64,000 bases of DNA, taken from Caulobacter sp. (lineage in GTDB: Bacteria; Pseudomonadota; Alphaproteobacteria; Caulobacterales; Caulobacteraceae). This document shows, piece after piece, positions 1 through 8,572 of the stretch (the stretch's first letter is position 1; every line of letters starts with the position of its first letter). The notes below the pieces were generated by a model. The model was given only the letters and a program-made list of their open reading frames with translations. It ran no database searches and was not told the DNA's origin. Made by a program: the position numbers and the translations under genes. The stretch lies in the NCBI GenBank assembly GCA_030683005.1, contig JAUXMY010000026.1, positions 37,080 through 101,079 on the forward strand, in the 5' to 3' direction.

Positions 1-256
1 GGAAGGCGGGTTCACAGGCGAGAATGAGCCGGGCGCCCAGGCGGTCGCCGGCCTCCAGCTCGCGCCGGGCGTCGTCGGCGGACGGCGGCTGCGGAACCGC
101 GCCGCGCTGGACCAGCCGGGGCAGGGCGTCCAGCGCCGCCGCGGCCGAGCCGAAGCGGTTGAGCAGATGATCGAACGCCACCGGTCCGACGTTGGGCGTC
201 CTGGCCAGCCGCAGCCAGGCGAGACGCTCCCCGTCGCTCGGCGGCGCGGCCGTCAC
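1..256 (-). CDS. dprA: DNA-processing protein DprA, N-terminal part (cut by window edge)
   Basis: Partial gene running off the left edge; about 85 N-terminal codons are present. It starts with GTG at 254-256, overlapping the plsY stop by four bases (GTGA), so the two are translationally coupled. The visible protein has the DprA N-terminal helical region, with WLRLARTPNVGPVAFDHLL followed by NRFGSAAAALDALPRL. DprA loads RecA on incoming single-stranded DNA during natural transformation. The Rossmann-like core lies outside the window, so the call rests on the N-terminal motif and on the plsY-dprA gene order, which is common in alphaproteobacteria. Confidence 0.8.
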   Translation of the reverse strand, partial: MTAAPPSDGERLAWLRLARTPNVGPVAFDHLLNRFGSAAAALDALPRLVQRGAVPQPPSADDARRELEAGDRLGARLILACEPAF

Positions 257-900
257 GGCGTCTCGTCGGGCGGGGCGGCGTCCTTCTTCGCCCCGATCTT
301 CGGCTCCTGGCCCTTGAGCAGCCGGGAGATGTTCTGGTGGTGGCGGATGTAGATCAGGACGGCCATGAAGGCCGACAGGAGGACCATGGGATAGGGCTGG
401 TCCGTCGCGAAGGCGAACAGCGGGGCCAGGGCGGTGGCGGTCAGGGCGGCCAGCGAGGAAATGCGGAACAGGGCCGCCATCGCCAGCCAGGTCAGGGCGG
501 CCAGCACGCCCACCGGCCAGGCGGCGGTCAGCAGCACGCCGTAGAAGGTGGCCACGCCCTTGCCGCCGTTGAACTTCAGCCAGACCGGGAACAGATGGCC
601 GACGAAGGCCGCGCCGCCGGCGATGGCGACCATGGCCGCCGTGTCATTGGTCAGCCACCGCGCCAGCAGCACCGCCACCACGCCCTTGCCGGCGTCGCCG
701 ATCAGGGTGATGGCGGCGAGGTCCTTGCGGCCGGACCGCAGCACATTGGTCGCCCCGATGTTGCCCGAGCCGATCTTGCGGATGTCCCCCGCGCCGCCGA
801 GGCGGGTGGCGATCATGCCGAACGGGATCGAGCCGAGGAGGTAGCCTCCCACGACGACGAGCCCGAGCGTCAGCCAGACGGTTTGCGCCAGATCTTCCAT
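253..900 (-). CDS. plsY: Glycerol-3-phosphate acyltransferase PlsY
   Basis: 215-residue integral membrane protein that transfers an acyl group from acyl-phosphate to glycerol-3-phosphate, the first step of phospholipid synthesis, at the inner membrane. Visible PlsY motifs are GYLLGSIPFG near residue 20, GSGNIGATNVLR near residue 45 and FNGGKGVATFYG near residue 110, with several hydrophobic helices between them. The C-terminal tail is hydrophilic. The stop overlaps the start of dprA, so the two genes form an operon. A plausible promoter lies just upstream at 910-938, which would give a very short leader. Confidence 0.95.
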   Translation of the reverse strand: MEDLAQTVWLTLGLVVVGGYLLGSIPFGMIATRLGGAGDIRKIGSGNIGATNVLRSGRKDLAAITLIGDAGKGVVAVLLARWLTNDTAAMVAIAGGAAFVGHLFPVWLKFNGGKGVATFYGVLLTAAWPVGVLAALTWLAMAALFRISSLAALTATALAPLFAFATDQPYPMVLLSAFMAVLIYIRHHQNISRLLKGQEPKIGAKKDAAPPDETP

Positions 901-909
901 GTCCCGCCC

Positions 910-938
910 CTAATACCGCAAAAGTTGTTCTTGTGGAA
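910..938 (-). promoter_or_regulatory. Possible plsY promoter (-35/-10)
   Basis: Read on the minus strand, TTCCAC (933-938) and TATTAG (910-915) are separated by exactly 17 bases. Each matches the sigma-70 consensus at about four of six positions. The -10 lies only about 10 bases before the plsY ATG, so a transcript from it would be almost leaderless. Inferred from spacing and position only. Confidence 0.35.
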
Positions 939-944
939 TCCACT

Positions 945-962
945 CAACGCCGAGGGGCGTTG
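945..962 (-). terminator. Short hairpin between pyrX and plsY
   Basis: CAACGCC (945-951), four-base loop, GGCGTTG (956-962): a perfect 7-bp stem between the 3' end of the dihydroorotase-like gene and plsY. There is no clean T-run, so it is a weak terminator candidate. The rest of 901-1025 shows nothing else except the plsY promoter candidate. Confidence 0.3.
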
Positions 963-1025
963 ACTCGGGCGATCATCGCTGGCGCGGGGGCCGGGCGCAA
1001 ATCGCGACCGGCGGCGGTGCGCGAA

Positions 1026-2327
1026 CTACTCCGCGATCCGGTGGACGATCTGGCCGCCGCAGACGGTCATCACGACCTGGCCCTGCAGGCGGCGGCCGTC
1101 GAAGGGGGAGTTCTTGGACTTCGACACCAGCTTGTCGGCGTCGATGATCACCGGCGCGTTCAGGTCGCACAGCACCAGGTCGGCCGGGGCGCCGGAGGCC
1201 AGGCGGCCGGTGGGCAGGCCCAGAAACTGGGCCGGGGCGAGGGTCACGGTCCGCATCAGGTCGACCAGCGGCAGGCGGCCGTCGTGATACAGCGACAGCA
1301 GGGCCGGGAGCAGGGTCTCCAGCCCCACCCCGCCGGGCGCCGCCTCGTCGAACGGCAGGCGCTTGTCCTCGGCCGGGGCGGGCGCATGGGCCGAGACGAC
1401 GATGTCGACCAGGCCGCCGGCCAGCGCCTCGATCAGCGCCTGGCGGTCGTCCTCGGCCCGCAGCGGCGGGTCCATGCGGGCGAAGGTGCGATAGTCGCCG
1501 ATGTCGAGCTCGTTGAAGCTCAGATGGTTGATCGAGGCGGTGGCCACGGCGTTGACGCCGCGGGCCTTGGCCCTGGCCAGCGCCTCCAGCGCCGCGGCGC
1601 AGGTGATCTGGTCGACCAGCAGCCTCCCGCCCGACAGCTCGGCCAGCGCCAGGTCGCGCTCCAGCCCGATCCGCTCGGAGGCGGCGGGCGCCGAGGGCAG
1701 GCCCATGCGGGAGGCGAACTCGCCCTCCGTCGCGGCGGCGCCCTTGCTGAGCCAGGGATCCTGCGGCCGGTGGGCCAGCGCCATGCCGAACGCCGCAGCA
1801 TAGGACAGGATTCGCCGCATGACCTTGGAGTCGACGATCGGCCGGTCGACGTCGGTCACATAGCGGCAGCCGGCCTCGCGCATCAGGCCGATCTCGGCCA
1901 TTTGCTCGCCGCGCAGGCCCTTGGTCGCCGCGCCGGCGGCATGGATGTGGCAGCTCTCGATGTCCTGTGCCCGGCGCAGGATGAAGTCGACGACCGAGGG
2001 ATCGTCCACGGCCGGGTCGGTATCAGGCTGCACGACGATGGAGGTCACGCCGCCCGCCGCCGCCGCCTGGGCGGCCGAGCGCAGGGTTTCCTTGGTCTCG
2101 GACCCCGGCTCGCCGGTCTTGACCCGCAGGTCCACGAGCCCGGGCGCCAGCATGCCGCCGTTGCAGTCGATCACCCTCACGTCCGACGACAGGTCGGTGA
2201 AATCCCGCCCCCGGGCGATATCGGCGATGACCCCGCCGGACACCACCACCGCGCCCGGGCCGTCGTAGCCGGTCTCCGGGTCGACCAGCCGGGCGTTGTT
2301 GAACGCGAAGGGGCGGGCGCGGCTCAT
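1026..2327 (-). CDS. Dihydroorotase-like protein (probably non-catalytic PyrC', partner of PyrB)
   Basis: 433 residues with overall similarity to class I dihydroorotases, encoded directly after pyrB with a 4-bp ATGA overlap. The metal-binding residues are missing. The usual D-x-H-x-H after GLVD is DLRVK (residues 66-70). The TDHAPH motif reads SAHAPA (312-317). The region that normally carries a ligand histidine reads LLVDQITC (about 236-243). Known precedent: inactive PyrC' subunits (e.g. in pseudomonads) are structural partners of aspartate transcarbamoylase. I infer the same role here, so a catalytic dihydroorotase should be encoded elsewhere. Automated annotation would probably call it pyrC. 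Confidence 0.85.
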   Translation of the reverse strand: MSRARPFAFNNARLVDPETGYDGPGAVVVSGGVIADIARGRDFTDLSSDVRVIDCNGGMLAPGLVDLRVKTGEPGSETKETLRSAAQAAAAGGVTSIVVQPDTDPAVDDPSVVDFILRRAQDIESCHIHAAGAATKGLRGEQMAEIGLMREAGCRYVTDVDRPIVDSKVMRRILSYAAAFGMALAHRPQDPWLSKGAAATEGEFASRMGLPSAPAASERIGLERDLALAELSGGRLLVDQITCAAALEALARAKARGVNAVATASINHLSFNELDIGDYRTFARMDPPLRAEDDRQALIEALAGGLVDIVVSAHAPAPAEDKRLPFDEAAPGGVGLETLLPALLSLYHDGRLPLVDLMRTVTLAPAQFLGLPTGRLASGAPADLVLCDLNAPVIIDADKLVSKSKNSPFDGRRLQGQVVMTVCGGQIVHRIAE

Positions 2328-3304
2328 CGGTCGTTGTCCAGTCGCGCGGAGAGAGAGGCCAGCACGGCCATGCGGGCGGCGACGCCCATCTCGACCTGGT
2401 CCTGGATAAGGCTGATCGCCGGGTCGTCGGCGACGTCCGAATCGATCTCGACGCCACGGTTCATCGGACCCGGGTGCATGACCTTCACCCCGTCGGAAGC
2501 GGCCTTCAGCTTCTCGCGGTCCAGACCCCAGTAGCGGAAGTACTCGCGGGTCGAGGGGACCAGCGCCCCCTGCATCCGCTCGACCTGCAGGCGCAGCATC
2601 ATCACCACGTCGGCCCCGGCGATGCCCTTCTCAAGGTCATGGAACACCGTCGCGCCCCAGCGGTCGGCGCCGGCCGGCATCAGGGTCGGCGGGCCGACCA
2701 GCCGCACCTCGGCGCCCAGCACGCCCAGCAGGTTGACGTTCGAGCGGGCCACCCGGCTGTGCATGACGTCGCCGCAGATGGCGACGGTCAGGCCGGCCAG
2801 GCGGCCGAACGCCCGGCGCATCGACAGGGCGTCCAGCAGGGCCTGGGTCGGATGCTCGTGCTGGCCGTCGCCGGCGTTGATCACGCTGCAGCCGACCTTC
2901 TGGGACAGCAGGGCGGCGGCGCCGGACGAGGCGTGGCGCACCACCAGCAGGTCCGGCCGCATGGCGTTAAGCGTCACCGCCGTGTCGATCAGGGTCTCGC
3001 CCTTGGCCACCGACGAGGTCTTGACGCTCATGTTCATGGTGTCGGCGCCCAGCCGCTTTCCGGCCAGTTCGAAGCTGGCCTGGGTGCGGGTGGAGTTCTC
3101 GAAGAACATGTTCACCAGGGTGCGACCCTTGAGCAGGTCCAGCTTCTTGGTGGTCTGGCGATTGAGGTCGACGAAGGTGTCGGCCAGATCGAGCAGGGCG
3201 CCCGCCTCGACGACGTTCAGATCCAGCGCGGACAGGAAATGACGGCGCGGAAAGGGGTAGGTCCGTGCGCGGACCTCGTCGATACCCGGAGCCAATGTCG
3301 TCAT
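2324..3304 (-). CDS. pyrB: Aspartate carbamoyltransferase catalytic subunit
   Basis: 326-residue enzyme forming N-carbamoyl-aspartate from carbamoyl phosphate and aspartate in pyrimidine synthesis. The carbamoyl-phosphate loop [13 protein letters not shown], the [12 protein letters not shown] segment and the C-terminal [11 protein letters not shown] are all intact, so this subunit looks active. I chose the ATG at 3304 ([12 protein letters not shown]) over the in-frame ATG at 3406, because upstream residues do not resemble the family and the shorter protein has the normal length. The stop overlaps the dihydroorotase-like start. No pyrI-type regulatory gene is adjacent. Confidence 0.93.
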   Translation of the reverse strand: MTTLAPGIDEVRARTYPFPRRHFLSALDLNVVEAGALLDLADTFVDLNRQTTKKLDLLKGRTLVNMFFENSTRTQASFELAGKRLGADTMNMSVKTSSVAKGETLIDTAVTLNAMRPDLLVVRHASSGAAALLSQKVGCSVINAGDGQHEHPTQALLDALSMRRAFGRLAGLTVAICGDVMHSRVARSNVNLLGVLGAEVRLVGPPTLMPAGADRWGATVFHDLEKGIAGADVVMMLRLQVERMQGALVPSTREYFRYWGLDREKLKAASDGVKVMHPGPMNRGVEIDSDVADDPAISLIQDQVEMGVAARMAVLASLSARLDNDR

Positions 3305-3444
3305 GAGCCGTTCTTCTAGGGGAGCGCGAAGATTCCGCCAACATCTCTTGTCGGCGCGCGACGAAAGGCCCGCCGCGGACATGTCTCGCAACACGGCCCT
3401 TCCCATCGCGTCCGGCTTTTGCTAACCCCCGCGCCTCACCACGG

Positions 3445-3530
3445 GCGGTCGTGGCGGAATTGGTAGACGCGCAGCGTTGAGGTCGCTGTTCCTTAACCGG
3501 AGTGGAAGTTCGAGTCTTCTCGACCGCACC
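3445..3530 (+). tRNA. tRNA-Leu, anticodon GAG
   Basis: 86-nt class II tRNA with a long variable arm. The acceptor stem pairs GCGGTCG (3445-3451) with CGACCGC (3520-3526), followed by discriminator A and encoded CCA (3528-3530). The anticodon stem CAGCG/CGCTG encloses loop TTGAGGT with anticodon GAG at 3479-3481. The T arm contains GTTCGAGTC. It is divergent from pyrB. Confidence 0.97.
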
Positions 3531-3532
3531 AT

Positions 3533-3634
3533 CCTGCTTCGCTCCTTCGGAGCTTCGCAGGACAAGTCCTGGGTGAAGGCCTCTGCGGCCAAGGGTGTTG
3601 TGGGGCTTGCCCTGCGAAGCCTTGGCGAAGCAGG
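3533..3634. repeat. REP-like nested palindromic repeat after tRNA-Leu
   Basis: Two nested inverted pairs: CCTGCTTCGC (3533-3542) with GCGAAGCAGG (3625-3634), and GCTTCGCAGG (3552-3561) with CCTGCGAAGC (3611-3620). The left part can also fold alone around GCTCC-TTC-GGAGC. It starts three bases after the tRNA CCA end and may help terminate that transcript. It occupies most of the tRNA-mgtE gap. Confidence 0.6.
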
Positions 3635-3689
3635 GTGAATCAGGGGCCTAAACGCTTTAGGCTCCACAGCTCGTACAGGAGGCCCCGAC

Positions 3690-5135
3690 ATGTCCCGGGA
3701 AGACGCCGACCTGAACGAGAGGGGCAAATCCCACGGGCGTTTCGCTGACAAAGGCGAGCGCCCGGAGGACCTCGAAGACCTCGCCCTCGGCGACGACTAC
3801 GCTCTCAATCCTGAATACGTCGACATGGTCATCGATGCGGCCGACCGTGGCGACGCCGAGCGTCTGCGCGAGCTGGTCGGGGCGCTGCGCTCCGAAGACG
3901 TCGCCGACCTGATGGGCTTCCTCAACGCGGACTACCGCGAGGAGATCATCCCCTGCCTCGATTCCGAGACCCTCGCCGAGGTGCTGTCGGAACTGGACGA
4001 GAATCTCCGCGAGGAGGTGCTCGACACTGTGACCCCGACGGCCCTGGCCCGGGCGCTGGAAGAACTCGATTCGGATGACGCCGCCGACGTCGTCGACGAC
4101 CTGGAAGGCGAAAAGCGCGCTCAGGTGCTCGCCGCCATGGACGAAACCGACCGGGCGGCCATCGAGCAGACCCTGGCCTATGACGACGAGACCGCCGGCC
4201 GCCTGATGCAGCGCGAGGTGCTGGCCGCGCCGCAGTTCTGGACCGTCGGCCAGACCATCGACCACGTCCGCACCGCCGGCGACGACCTGCCGGAGCTGTT
4301 CTTCGACGTCTATATCGTCGACCCGGCCTGGCGCCCGATCGGGGCGGCGGCGATCAGCCAGCTGCTGCGGGCCAGCCGCGAGACCAGCCTGGCCGAGATC
4401 ATGGGGCCGGTGACCGAGATCACCGTCGACATGGACCAGGAAGAGGTCGGCTACACCTTCAACAAATACCACCTGATCAGCGCCCCGGTCATCGACGCCG
4501 GCGGCCGGCTGGTCGGCCAGATCACGGTCGACGACATCGTCGGGGTCATCCAGGACGAGGGCGAGGAAGATATCCTGGCCCTGGCCGGCGTGTCCGACGC
4601 CGGCCGCGACGCCGGCGTCTGGGACGTCGCCCGCTCACGCCTGCCCTGGCTGGTGATCAACACCCTGACCGCCGCCCTCGCGGCCAGCGTCATCGGCGTC
4701 TTCCAGGCCGAGATCGCCAAGCTGGTCACCCTGGCCATCCTGATGCCGGTGGTGGCGTCCCTGGGCGGCAACGCCGGCACCCAGACCCTGGCCGTCGCCG
4801 TGCGGGCCCTGGCCAGCCGCGAGCTGAACGCCTCCAACGCCGTGCGCATCATTCTGCGCGAGATGGCCGTCGGCCTGGTCAACGGCGGCGTGCTGGCTGT
4901 GATCATGGGCGCAGCCACCTATGCGTTTTTCCGCGACCCCATGCTGTGCCTGACCATCGGCCTGGCGCTGGTCATCAATCTGTTCATGGCCGCCCTGTCC
5001 GGGATCCTCGTTCCGCTCGCGCTCGACAAGCTCGACCGCGACCCGGCGGTGTCCTCACCGATCTTCGTCACCTTCGTGACCGATTTCATGGGTTTCCTGT
5101 CGTTCCTGGGCCTTGCCGCCCTGATCCTGCTCTGA
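3690..5135 (+). CDS. mgtE: Magnesium transporter MgtE
   Basis: 481-residue Mg2+ channel/transporter of the inner membrane. Domains in order: an acidic N-terminal helical repeat domain (about 35-160), a pair of CBS domains (about 165-290, including STYLE-like segments such as LISAPVIDAGGRLVGQITVDDIV), and five C-terminal membrane helices from about residue 315. The signature LPVVASLGGNAGTQTLAV-type sequence (here MPVVASLGGNAGTQTLAV) is present. The cytosolic part acts as a Mg2+ sensor in this family. No Mg-responsive riboswitch was recognised in the short leader. Monocistronic by position. Confidence 0.95.
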   Translation: MSREDADLNERGKSHGRFADKGERPEDLEDLALGDDYALNPEYVDMVIDAADRGDAERLRELVGALRSEDVADLMGFLNADYREEIIPCLDSETLAEVLSELDENLREEVLDTVTPTALARALEELDSDDAADVVDDLEGEKRAQVLAAMDETDRAAIEQTLAYDDETAGRLMQREVLAAPQFWTVGQTIDHVRTAGDDLPELFFDVYIVDPAWRPIGAAAISQLLRASRETSLAEIMGPVTEITVDMDQEEVGYTFNKYHLISAPVIDAGGRLVGQITVDDIVGVIQDEGEEDILALAGVSDAGRDAGVWDVARSRLPWLVINTLTAALAASVIGVFQAEIAKLVTLAILMPVVASLGGNAGTQTLAVAVRALASRELNASNAVRIILREMAVGLVNGGVLAVIMGAATYAFFRDPMLCLTIGLALVINLFMAALSGILVPLALDKLDRDPAVSSPIFVTFVTDFMGFLSFLGLAALILL

Positions 5136-5196
5136 CCGTCGAATCCGCGTCCTGATGGTGGGAGCATTCCCCTTCAGGGGGAGTTCAGCGCCGGTT

Positions 5197-5212
5197 CGGC
5201 ATCCCTCTTGCG
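5197..5212 (+). promoter_or_regulatory. Candidate sigma-54 (-24/-12) promoter of spmX
   Basis: CGGCATCCCTCTTGCG places GG at 5198-5199 and GC at 5210-5211, the exact -24/-12 spacing, and matches TGGCAC-N5-TTGCA well (GGCA and TTGC intact). Transcription would begin near 5223, between the rejected ATG at 5216 and the chosen start at 5264. In Caulobacter crescentus spmX is known to depend on sigma-54 and TacA. Confidence 0.65.
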
Positions 5213-5263
5213 GGAATGGGATGGAACGTACCCCTATCTGTCTCATTCCGGGTCAACAGGCCG

Positions 5264-6778
5264 ATGAAATCCCGCCACCAGGTCTCACGCGCCGCCATCG
5301 AACTGATCAAGTCGTTCGAAGGCTATCGCCGCAAGGCAGCCCAGCTTCCCGACGGACGCTGGACGATCGGCTACGGCCACACCCTGACCGCCCGCGAGGG
5401 CGCCGAGGTGTCGGAGGCCGATGCCGAAGCCCTGCTGATGTACGACCTTATCAACGTCGCCCACGCGGTGAACGAGCACAGCTACACGCCGCTGACCCAG
5501 AATCAGTTCGACGCACTGTGCTGCTTCGCCTTCAACGTCGGGGTGGACAACTTCCGCCGCTCGTCGGTGCTGCGCCGGGTCAACGAAGGCCAGCTGCTGC
5601 AGGCCGCCTGCGCCATGGAGATGTGGCGCAAGGCCGACTTCGAGGGCGAGCGCATCGTCATCGACGCCCTGGTCCGCCGCCGCTCGGCCGAGAAGACGCT
5701 GTTCCTCACCCCGGCCAACGGCTGGATCCCGGCTCCCTCGCCGGTGCTGCGCCCCCGGGTCGACTACGACGTCGTCGCCGCCAGCCCGAGGGAGACGCCG
5801 ACCGCCCTGAAGACCTCGACCGTCGACGACAAGGTCGTGGTCGAGCGTGACGAAACCAACGCCCCGCGGCCGACGGCTCCTTCCGTCGAACCGCACACCG
5901 CGCCGCTGGCGACCGAAATCGCTGCGGCCGGTGTGGGCGCCGCCCTCGAACAGCTGATGCCCGACCCCGCGCCGGAAGCGCCCGAAGCGGTCGTGGCCGG
6001 ACCGACGGCCGAGCCCGAACCCGAGGCGCCGACGTTCGCCATCCGCGATCTGGAGCCGGCCCCGCCGCCGGTGATCGCCGAGGACGCGCTGGACACGCCG
6101 GTGGCCGACGAGCCGGTCGACATCGTCACCGTCGCCGAGGTGACGCCCCGCTCCGAGCCGGAATCCGAGGGGGTCGCCGAGCCGGTGATGACCGTCATCG
6201 AGATGCCGCAGCCCGAGTCGACGCCGTCGCCCGGCCCGGTGTTGGCGGTGGTCAACGGCGATGTCGGCTTCACCCTGACGCCGGCCCCGGAAGTCTCTGT
6301 CGAGGCCACCCCGGGCGACGCCTTCCGCATCGACCTGCCCGAGCCGGCCAACGAATCGGCTCCGGGACTGTTCGACGTGACGTTCGCTGAGCCTGTCCAC
6401 CAGGGCGGGGCCACCCGGCCGCTGGTCAACGAAGACTACATCCGTCGCCTTGTCCGCGAGGACGAGATGGCCGACCTGGGCGCCGATTTCACCTTCGACG
6501 CGCCGACCGAGCCGGTCCGTGTCAATGGCCTGCCCCTGTTCGTTCTGGGCCTTGGCGGCATCGCGCTGTTCGCCGGCGGCGTTGCCTGGGGCTGGAACGC
6601 CCAGGCCGGCGAAGGCCTGCTGAATCCGCTGGTGATCAGCTGGGGCGTGGGCCTGACCGGCATCGGCATGGCCGGCTTCGCCGCCTGGCGCCTGTTCCGG
6701 AACATGTTCGACGCCCCGTTCGACGACGACGAGGAGGACGAGGGCGACGTGGAGACCGACGAGCGGGCGCAGGCCTGA
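5264..6778 (+). CDS. spmX: Polar localization factor SpmX (degenerate muramidase domain, two C-terminal TM helices)
   Basis: 504 residues. The N-terminal GH24 phage-lysozyme-like domain (about 1-160) carries E19 and T34 of the catalytic triad in FEGYRRKAAQLPDGRWTIGY, but the position nine residues after the Glu, Asp in T4 lysozyme, is Leu28. A long Pro/Glu/Ala-rich linker (about 165-415) follows, then two hydrophobic helices (about 421-443 and 455-478) and an acidic tail. This architecture is that of SpmX, which in Caulobacter localizes and stimulates the kinase DivJ at the stalked pole; DivJ phosphorylates DivK, also encoded here. The ATG at 5264 puts the glutamate at 19 and lies downstream of the sigma-54 site; an in-frame ATG at 5216 is rejected. 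The total length is greater than the about 430 residues I recall for C. crescentus SpmX, mostly in the linker. Confidence 0.92.
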   Translation: MKSRHQVSRAAIELIKSFEGYRRKAAQLPDGRWTIGYGHTLTAREGAEVSEADAEALLMYDLINVAHAVNEHSYTPLTQNQFDALCCFAFNVGVDNFRRSSVLRRVNEGQLLQAACAMEMWRKADFEGERIVIDALVRRRSAEKTLFLTPANGWIPAPSPVLRPRVDYDVVAASPRETPTALKTSTVDDKVVVERDETNAPRPTAPSVEPHTAPLATEIAAAGVGAALEQLMPDPAPEAPEAVVAGPTAEPEPEAPTFAIRDLEPAPPPVIAEDALDTPVADEPVDIVTVAEVTPRSEPESEGVAEPVMTVIEMPQPESTPSPGPVLAVVNGDVGFTLTPAPEVSVEATPGDAFRIDLPEPANESAPGLFDVTFAEPVHQGGATRPLVNEDYIRRLVREDEMADLGADFTFDAPTEPVRVNGLPLFVLGLGGIALFAGGVAWGWNAQAGEGLLNPLVISWGVGLTGIGMAGFAAWRLFRNMFDAPFDDDEEDEGDVETDERAQA

Positions 6779-6808
6779 CGTCAGTGCAGCCGGCTTGGGG
6801 GAGCCGGC

Positions 6809-6844
6809 GCGCCCCGCGGACCGGGCGGTCCGCGGGGCGCTTTT
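6809..6844 (+). terminator. Strong intrinsic terminator after spmX
   Basis: Stem GCGCCCCGCGGACCG (6809-6823) pairs with CGGTCCGCGGGGCGC (6826-6840), followed by TTTT (6841-6844). It lies 30 bases after the spmX stop, giving a clear Rho-independent terminator. Confidence 0.9.
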
Positions 6845-6906
6845 GCGTTCGGCGACTGCAATGATCTTGCGTGCCGACCCGTGTTCGGCGTGCTAATTCC
6901 CCCCGC

Positions 6907-8064
6907 ATGACCGGACCTTCCATGGATTTCGGCCTCGGCGAGACCGCCGACGCCATTCGCGAAACCACCGCCCGTTTCGCCGCCGACCGCATCGCGCCGA
7001 TGGCGGCCGACATTGACCGCGACAACCACTTCCCGCGCGAGCTGTGGCCGGAGATGGGCGACCTGGGTCTGCACGGCATCACCGTCGAGGAAGAGTTTGG
7101 CGGCCTCGGCCTCGGCTATCTCGAACACGTCATCGCCATGGAGGAGATCAGCCGGGCCTCGGCCTCGATCGGTCTCAGCTACGGCGCCCACTCCAACCTC
7201 TGCATCAACCAGATCCGCCGCTGGGCCGGTCCCGAGCAGAAGCGCCGTTATCTGCCCAAGCTGATCAGCGGCGAGCACGTCGGATCGCTGGCCATGAGCG
7301 AGGCGGGATCGGGGTCGGATGTGGTGTCGATGAAGCTGCGCGCCGACCGCCGGGGCGACCGCTTCGTGCTGAACGGGACCAAGTTCTGGATCACCAACGC
7401 GCCACATGCCGACACCCTGGTGGTCTACGCCAAGACCAGCCCGGAAGAAGGCAGCCGCGGCATCACCGCCTTCCTGATCGAGAAGGGCATGAAGGGCTTC
7501 AGCGTTTCGAAGAAGCTCGACAAGATGGGCATGCGCGGGTCCGACACCGCCGAGCTGGTCTTCGAGGACTGCGAGGTCCCGGAAGAGAACATCATGGGCC
7601 CCGAAAACGGTGGCGTCGGCGTGCTGATGAGCGGCCTCGACTACGAGCGCGCCGTTCTGGCGGCGGGGCCGCTCGGCATCATGCAGGCCTGCCTCGACGT
7701 GGTCCTGCCCTACGTCCGCGACCGCAAGCAGTTCGGCAAGGCCATCGGGTCGTTCCAGCTGATGCAGGGCAAGGTGGCGGACATGTACGTCGCGCTGAAC
7801 TCGGCCCGCGCCTACGTCTACGCCGTGGCTCGCGCCTGCGACGCCGGCAAGACCACCCGCTTCGACGCCGCCGGCGCCATCCTGCTGGCCAGCGAGAACG
7901 CCATGAAGGTCGCGGGCGAAGCCATCCAGGCGCTGGGCGGGGCAGGGTACACCAGGGAATGGCCGGTCGAGCGCTACCTGCGCGACGCCAAGCTCTACGA
8001 CATCGGCGCGGGCACCAACGAGATCCGGAGGTTCCTGATCGGACGGGAACTGGTCGGGGGTTAA
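6907..8064 (+). CDS. ivd: Isovaleryl-CoA dehydrogenase
   Basis: 385-residue FAD-dependent acyl-CoA dehydrogenase. It oxidises isovaleryl-CoA to 3-methylcrotonyl-CoA in leucine breakdown and passes electrons to ETF. Family signatures: [14 protein letters not shown] (flavin/substrate region), [35 protein letters not shown], and [15 protein letters not shown], where the Glu of the YER segment is at the catalytic-base position specific to isovaleryl-type enzymes. The C-terminal [20 protein letters not shown] is standard. The start at 6907 is chosen over 6871; 6922 (MDFGL) is also possible. The pathway partners mccB, liuC and mccA lie 7-12 kb downstream, on the other side of unrelated genes. Confidence 0.9.
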   Translation: MTGPSMDFGLGETADAIRETTARFAADRIAPMAADIDRDNHFPRELWPEMGDLGLHGITVEEEFGGLGLGYLEHVIAMEEISRASASIGLSYGAHSNLCINQIRRWAGPEQKRRYLPKLISGEHVGSLAMSEAGSGSDVVSMKLRADRRGDRFVLNGTKFWITNAPHADTLVVYAKTSPEEGSRGITAFLIEKGMKGFSVSKKLDKMGMRGSDTAELVFEDCEVPEENIMGPENGGVGVLMSGLDYERAVLAAGPLGIMQACLDVVLPYVRDRKQFGKAIGSFQLMQGKVADMYVALNSARAYVYAVARACDAGKTTRFDAAGAILLASENAMKVAGEAIQALGGAGYTREWPVERYLRDAKLYDIGAGTNEIRRFLIGRELVGG

Positions 8065-8089
8065 GTCTGGCAAACTTTCCTGCTATAGT
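8061..8089 (+). promoter_or_regulatory. Possible promoter for the XRE-AbrB antitoxin (leaderless)
   Basis: TATAGT (8084-8089) lies seven bases before the antitoxin ATG, with a weak TTAAGT at 8061-8066, 17 bases upstream. No Shine-Dalgarno sequence is visible before the ATG, which would fit a leaderless mRNA. Weak evidence. Confidence 0.25.
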
Positions 8090-8095
8090 TCAGGC

Positions 8096-8572
8096 ATGAC
8101 GAACCTTGAGCTTTATCTTTCGCAAGAACGGGGAAGGGCGAGCGCCTTGGCGCGGGCCGCCGGCGTGTCCAAGGGCGGCCTGAGTTCGATCAAGAGCGGC
8201 AAGGCCCGTCCGTCCCTTGATCTGGCCAAGAGGATCGAACGCGCGACGGGAGGCGAAGTGACCGCAGCCTCCCTGCTCGGCATTGAGAACACCACGCCTG
8301 AATCGAGGGCGAGGCCCCTCAACGACGGTCGGTGGTTCGCGCCCGTCGGGACGGATGCTCCGGTCGAACTGCCCGCGGAACTGCTTCGAGCCTTCGGCTT
8401 CGAGCCGGGCGACGCGGTCATCTTCCGGCAGACCAGGGACGGCGTCCTGATGACCTCTCAGCGGAAGTCCATACGCCGCATACAGGATGAACTGGCCAAA
8501 CTGGTTCGACCGGGCGAAAGCCTCGTCGACGAGTTGATCGCCGAGCGCCGCGCGGAAGCGGCGCGTGAGTGA
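8096..8572 (+). CDS. Antitoxin-like regulator: XRE helix-turn-helix plus AbrB-type domain
   Basis: 158 residues. The N-terminus (about 3-60) is a Cro/XRE helix-turn-helix (LARAAGVSKGGLSSIKSGK); the C-terminal half (about 78-130) resembles a SpoVT/AbrB swapped-hairpin domain (VELPAELLRAFGFEPGDAVIF). It overlaps the downstream PIN-domain gene by eight bases, the usual layout of a type II toxin-antitoxin operon. Antitoxins normally carry one DNA-binding fold, so having two is notable. I infer that it binds and neutralises the PIN toxin and autorepresses the operon. It directly follows ivd (31 bp). Confidence 0.75.
   Translation: MTNLELYLSQERGRASALARAAGVSKGGLSSIKSGKARPSLDLAKRIERATGGEVTAASLLGIENTTPESRARPLNDGRWFAPVGTDAPVELPAELLRAFGFEPGDAVIFRQTRDGVLMTSQRKSIRRIQDELAKLVRPGESLVDELIAERRAEAARE

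Noticed and set aside
933..2534. 533-codon plus-strand ORF over pyrB/dihydroorotase
   Set aside because: Antisense shadow with His/Arg/Gly-rich translation and no recognizable domain.
3445..3530. tRNA-Leu as integration site of a genomic island
   Set aside because: No integrase and no second copy of the tRNA 3' end found in the window; adjacent genes (mgtE, pyrB) are housekeeping.
3635..3689. Mg2+ riboswitch (mgtA/ykoK type) before mgtE
   Set aside because: The leader is too short and no matching conserved core is seen.
5216..5263. In-frame upstream ATG as spmX start
   Set aside because: Lies at or before the predicted sigma-54 transcription start, lacks a good RBS, and would move the catalytic Glu away from position 19.
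5264..6778. Lysozyme-like domain as sign of a prophage or endolysin
   Set aside because: No holin, spanin, capsid or integrase genes nearby; the linker and two C-terminal TM helices, and the missing catalytic Asp, fit SpmX.
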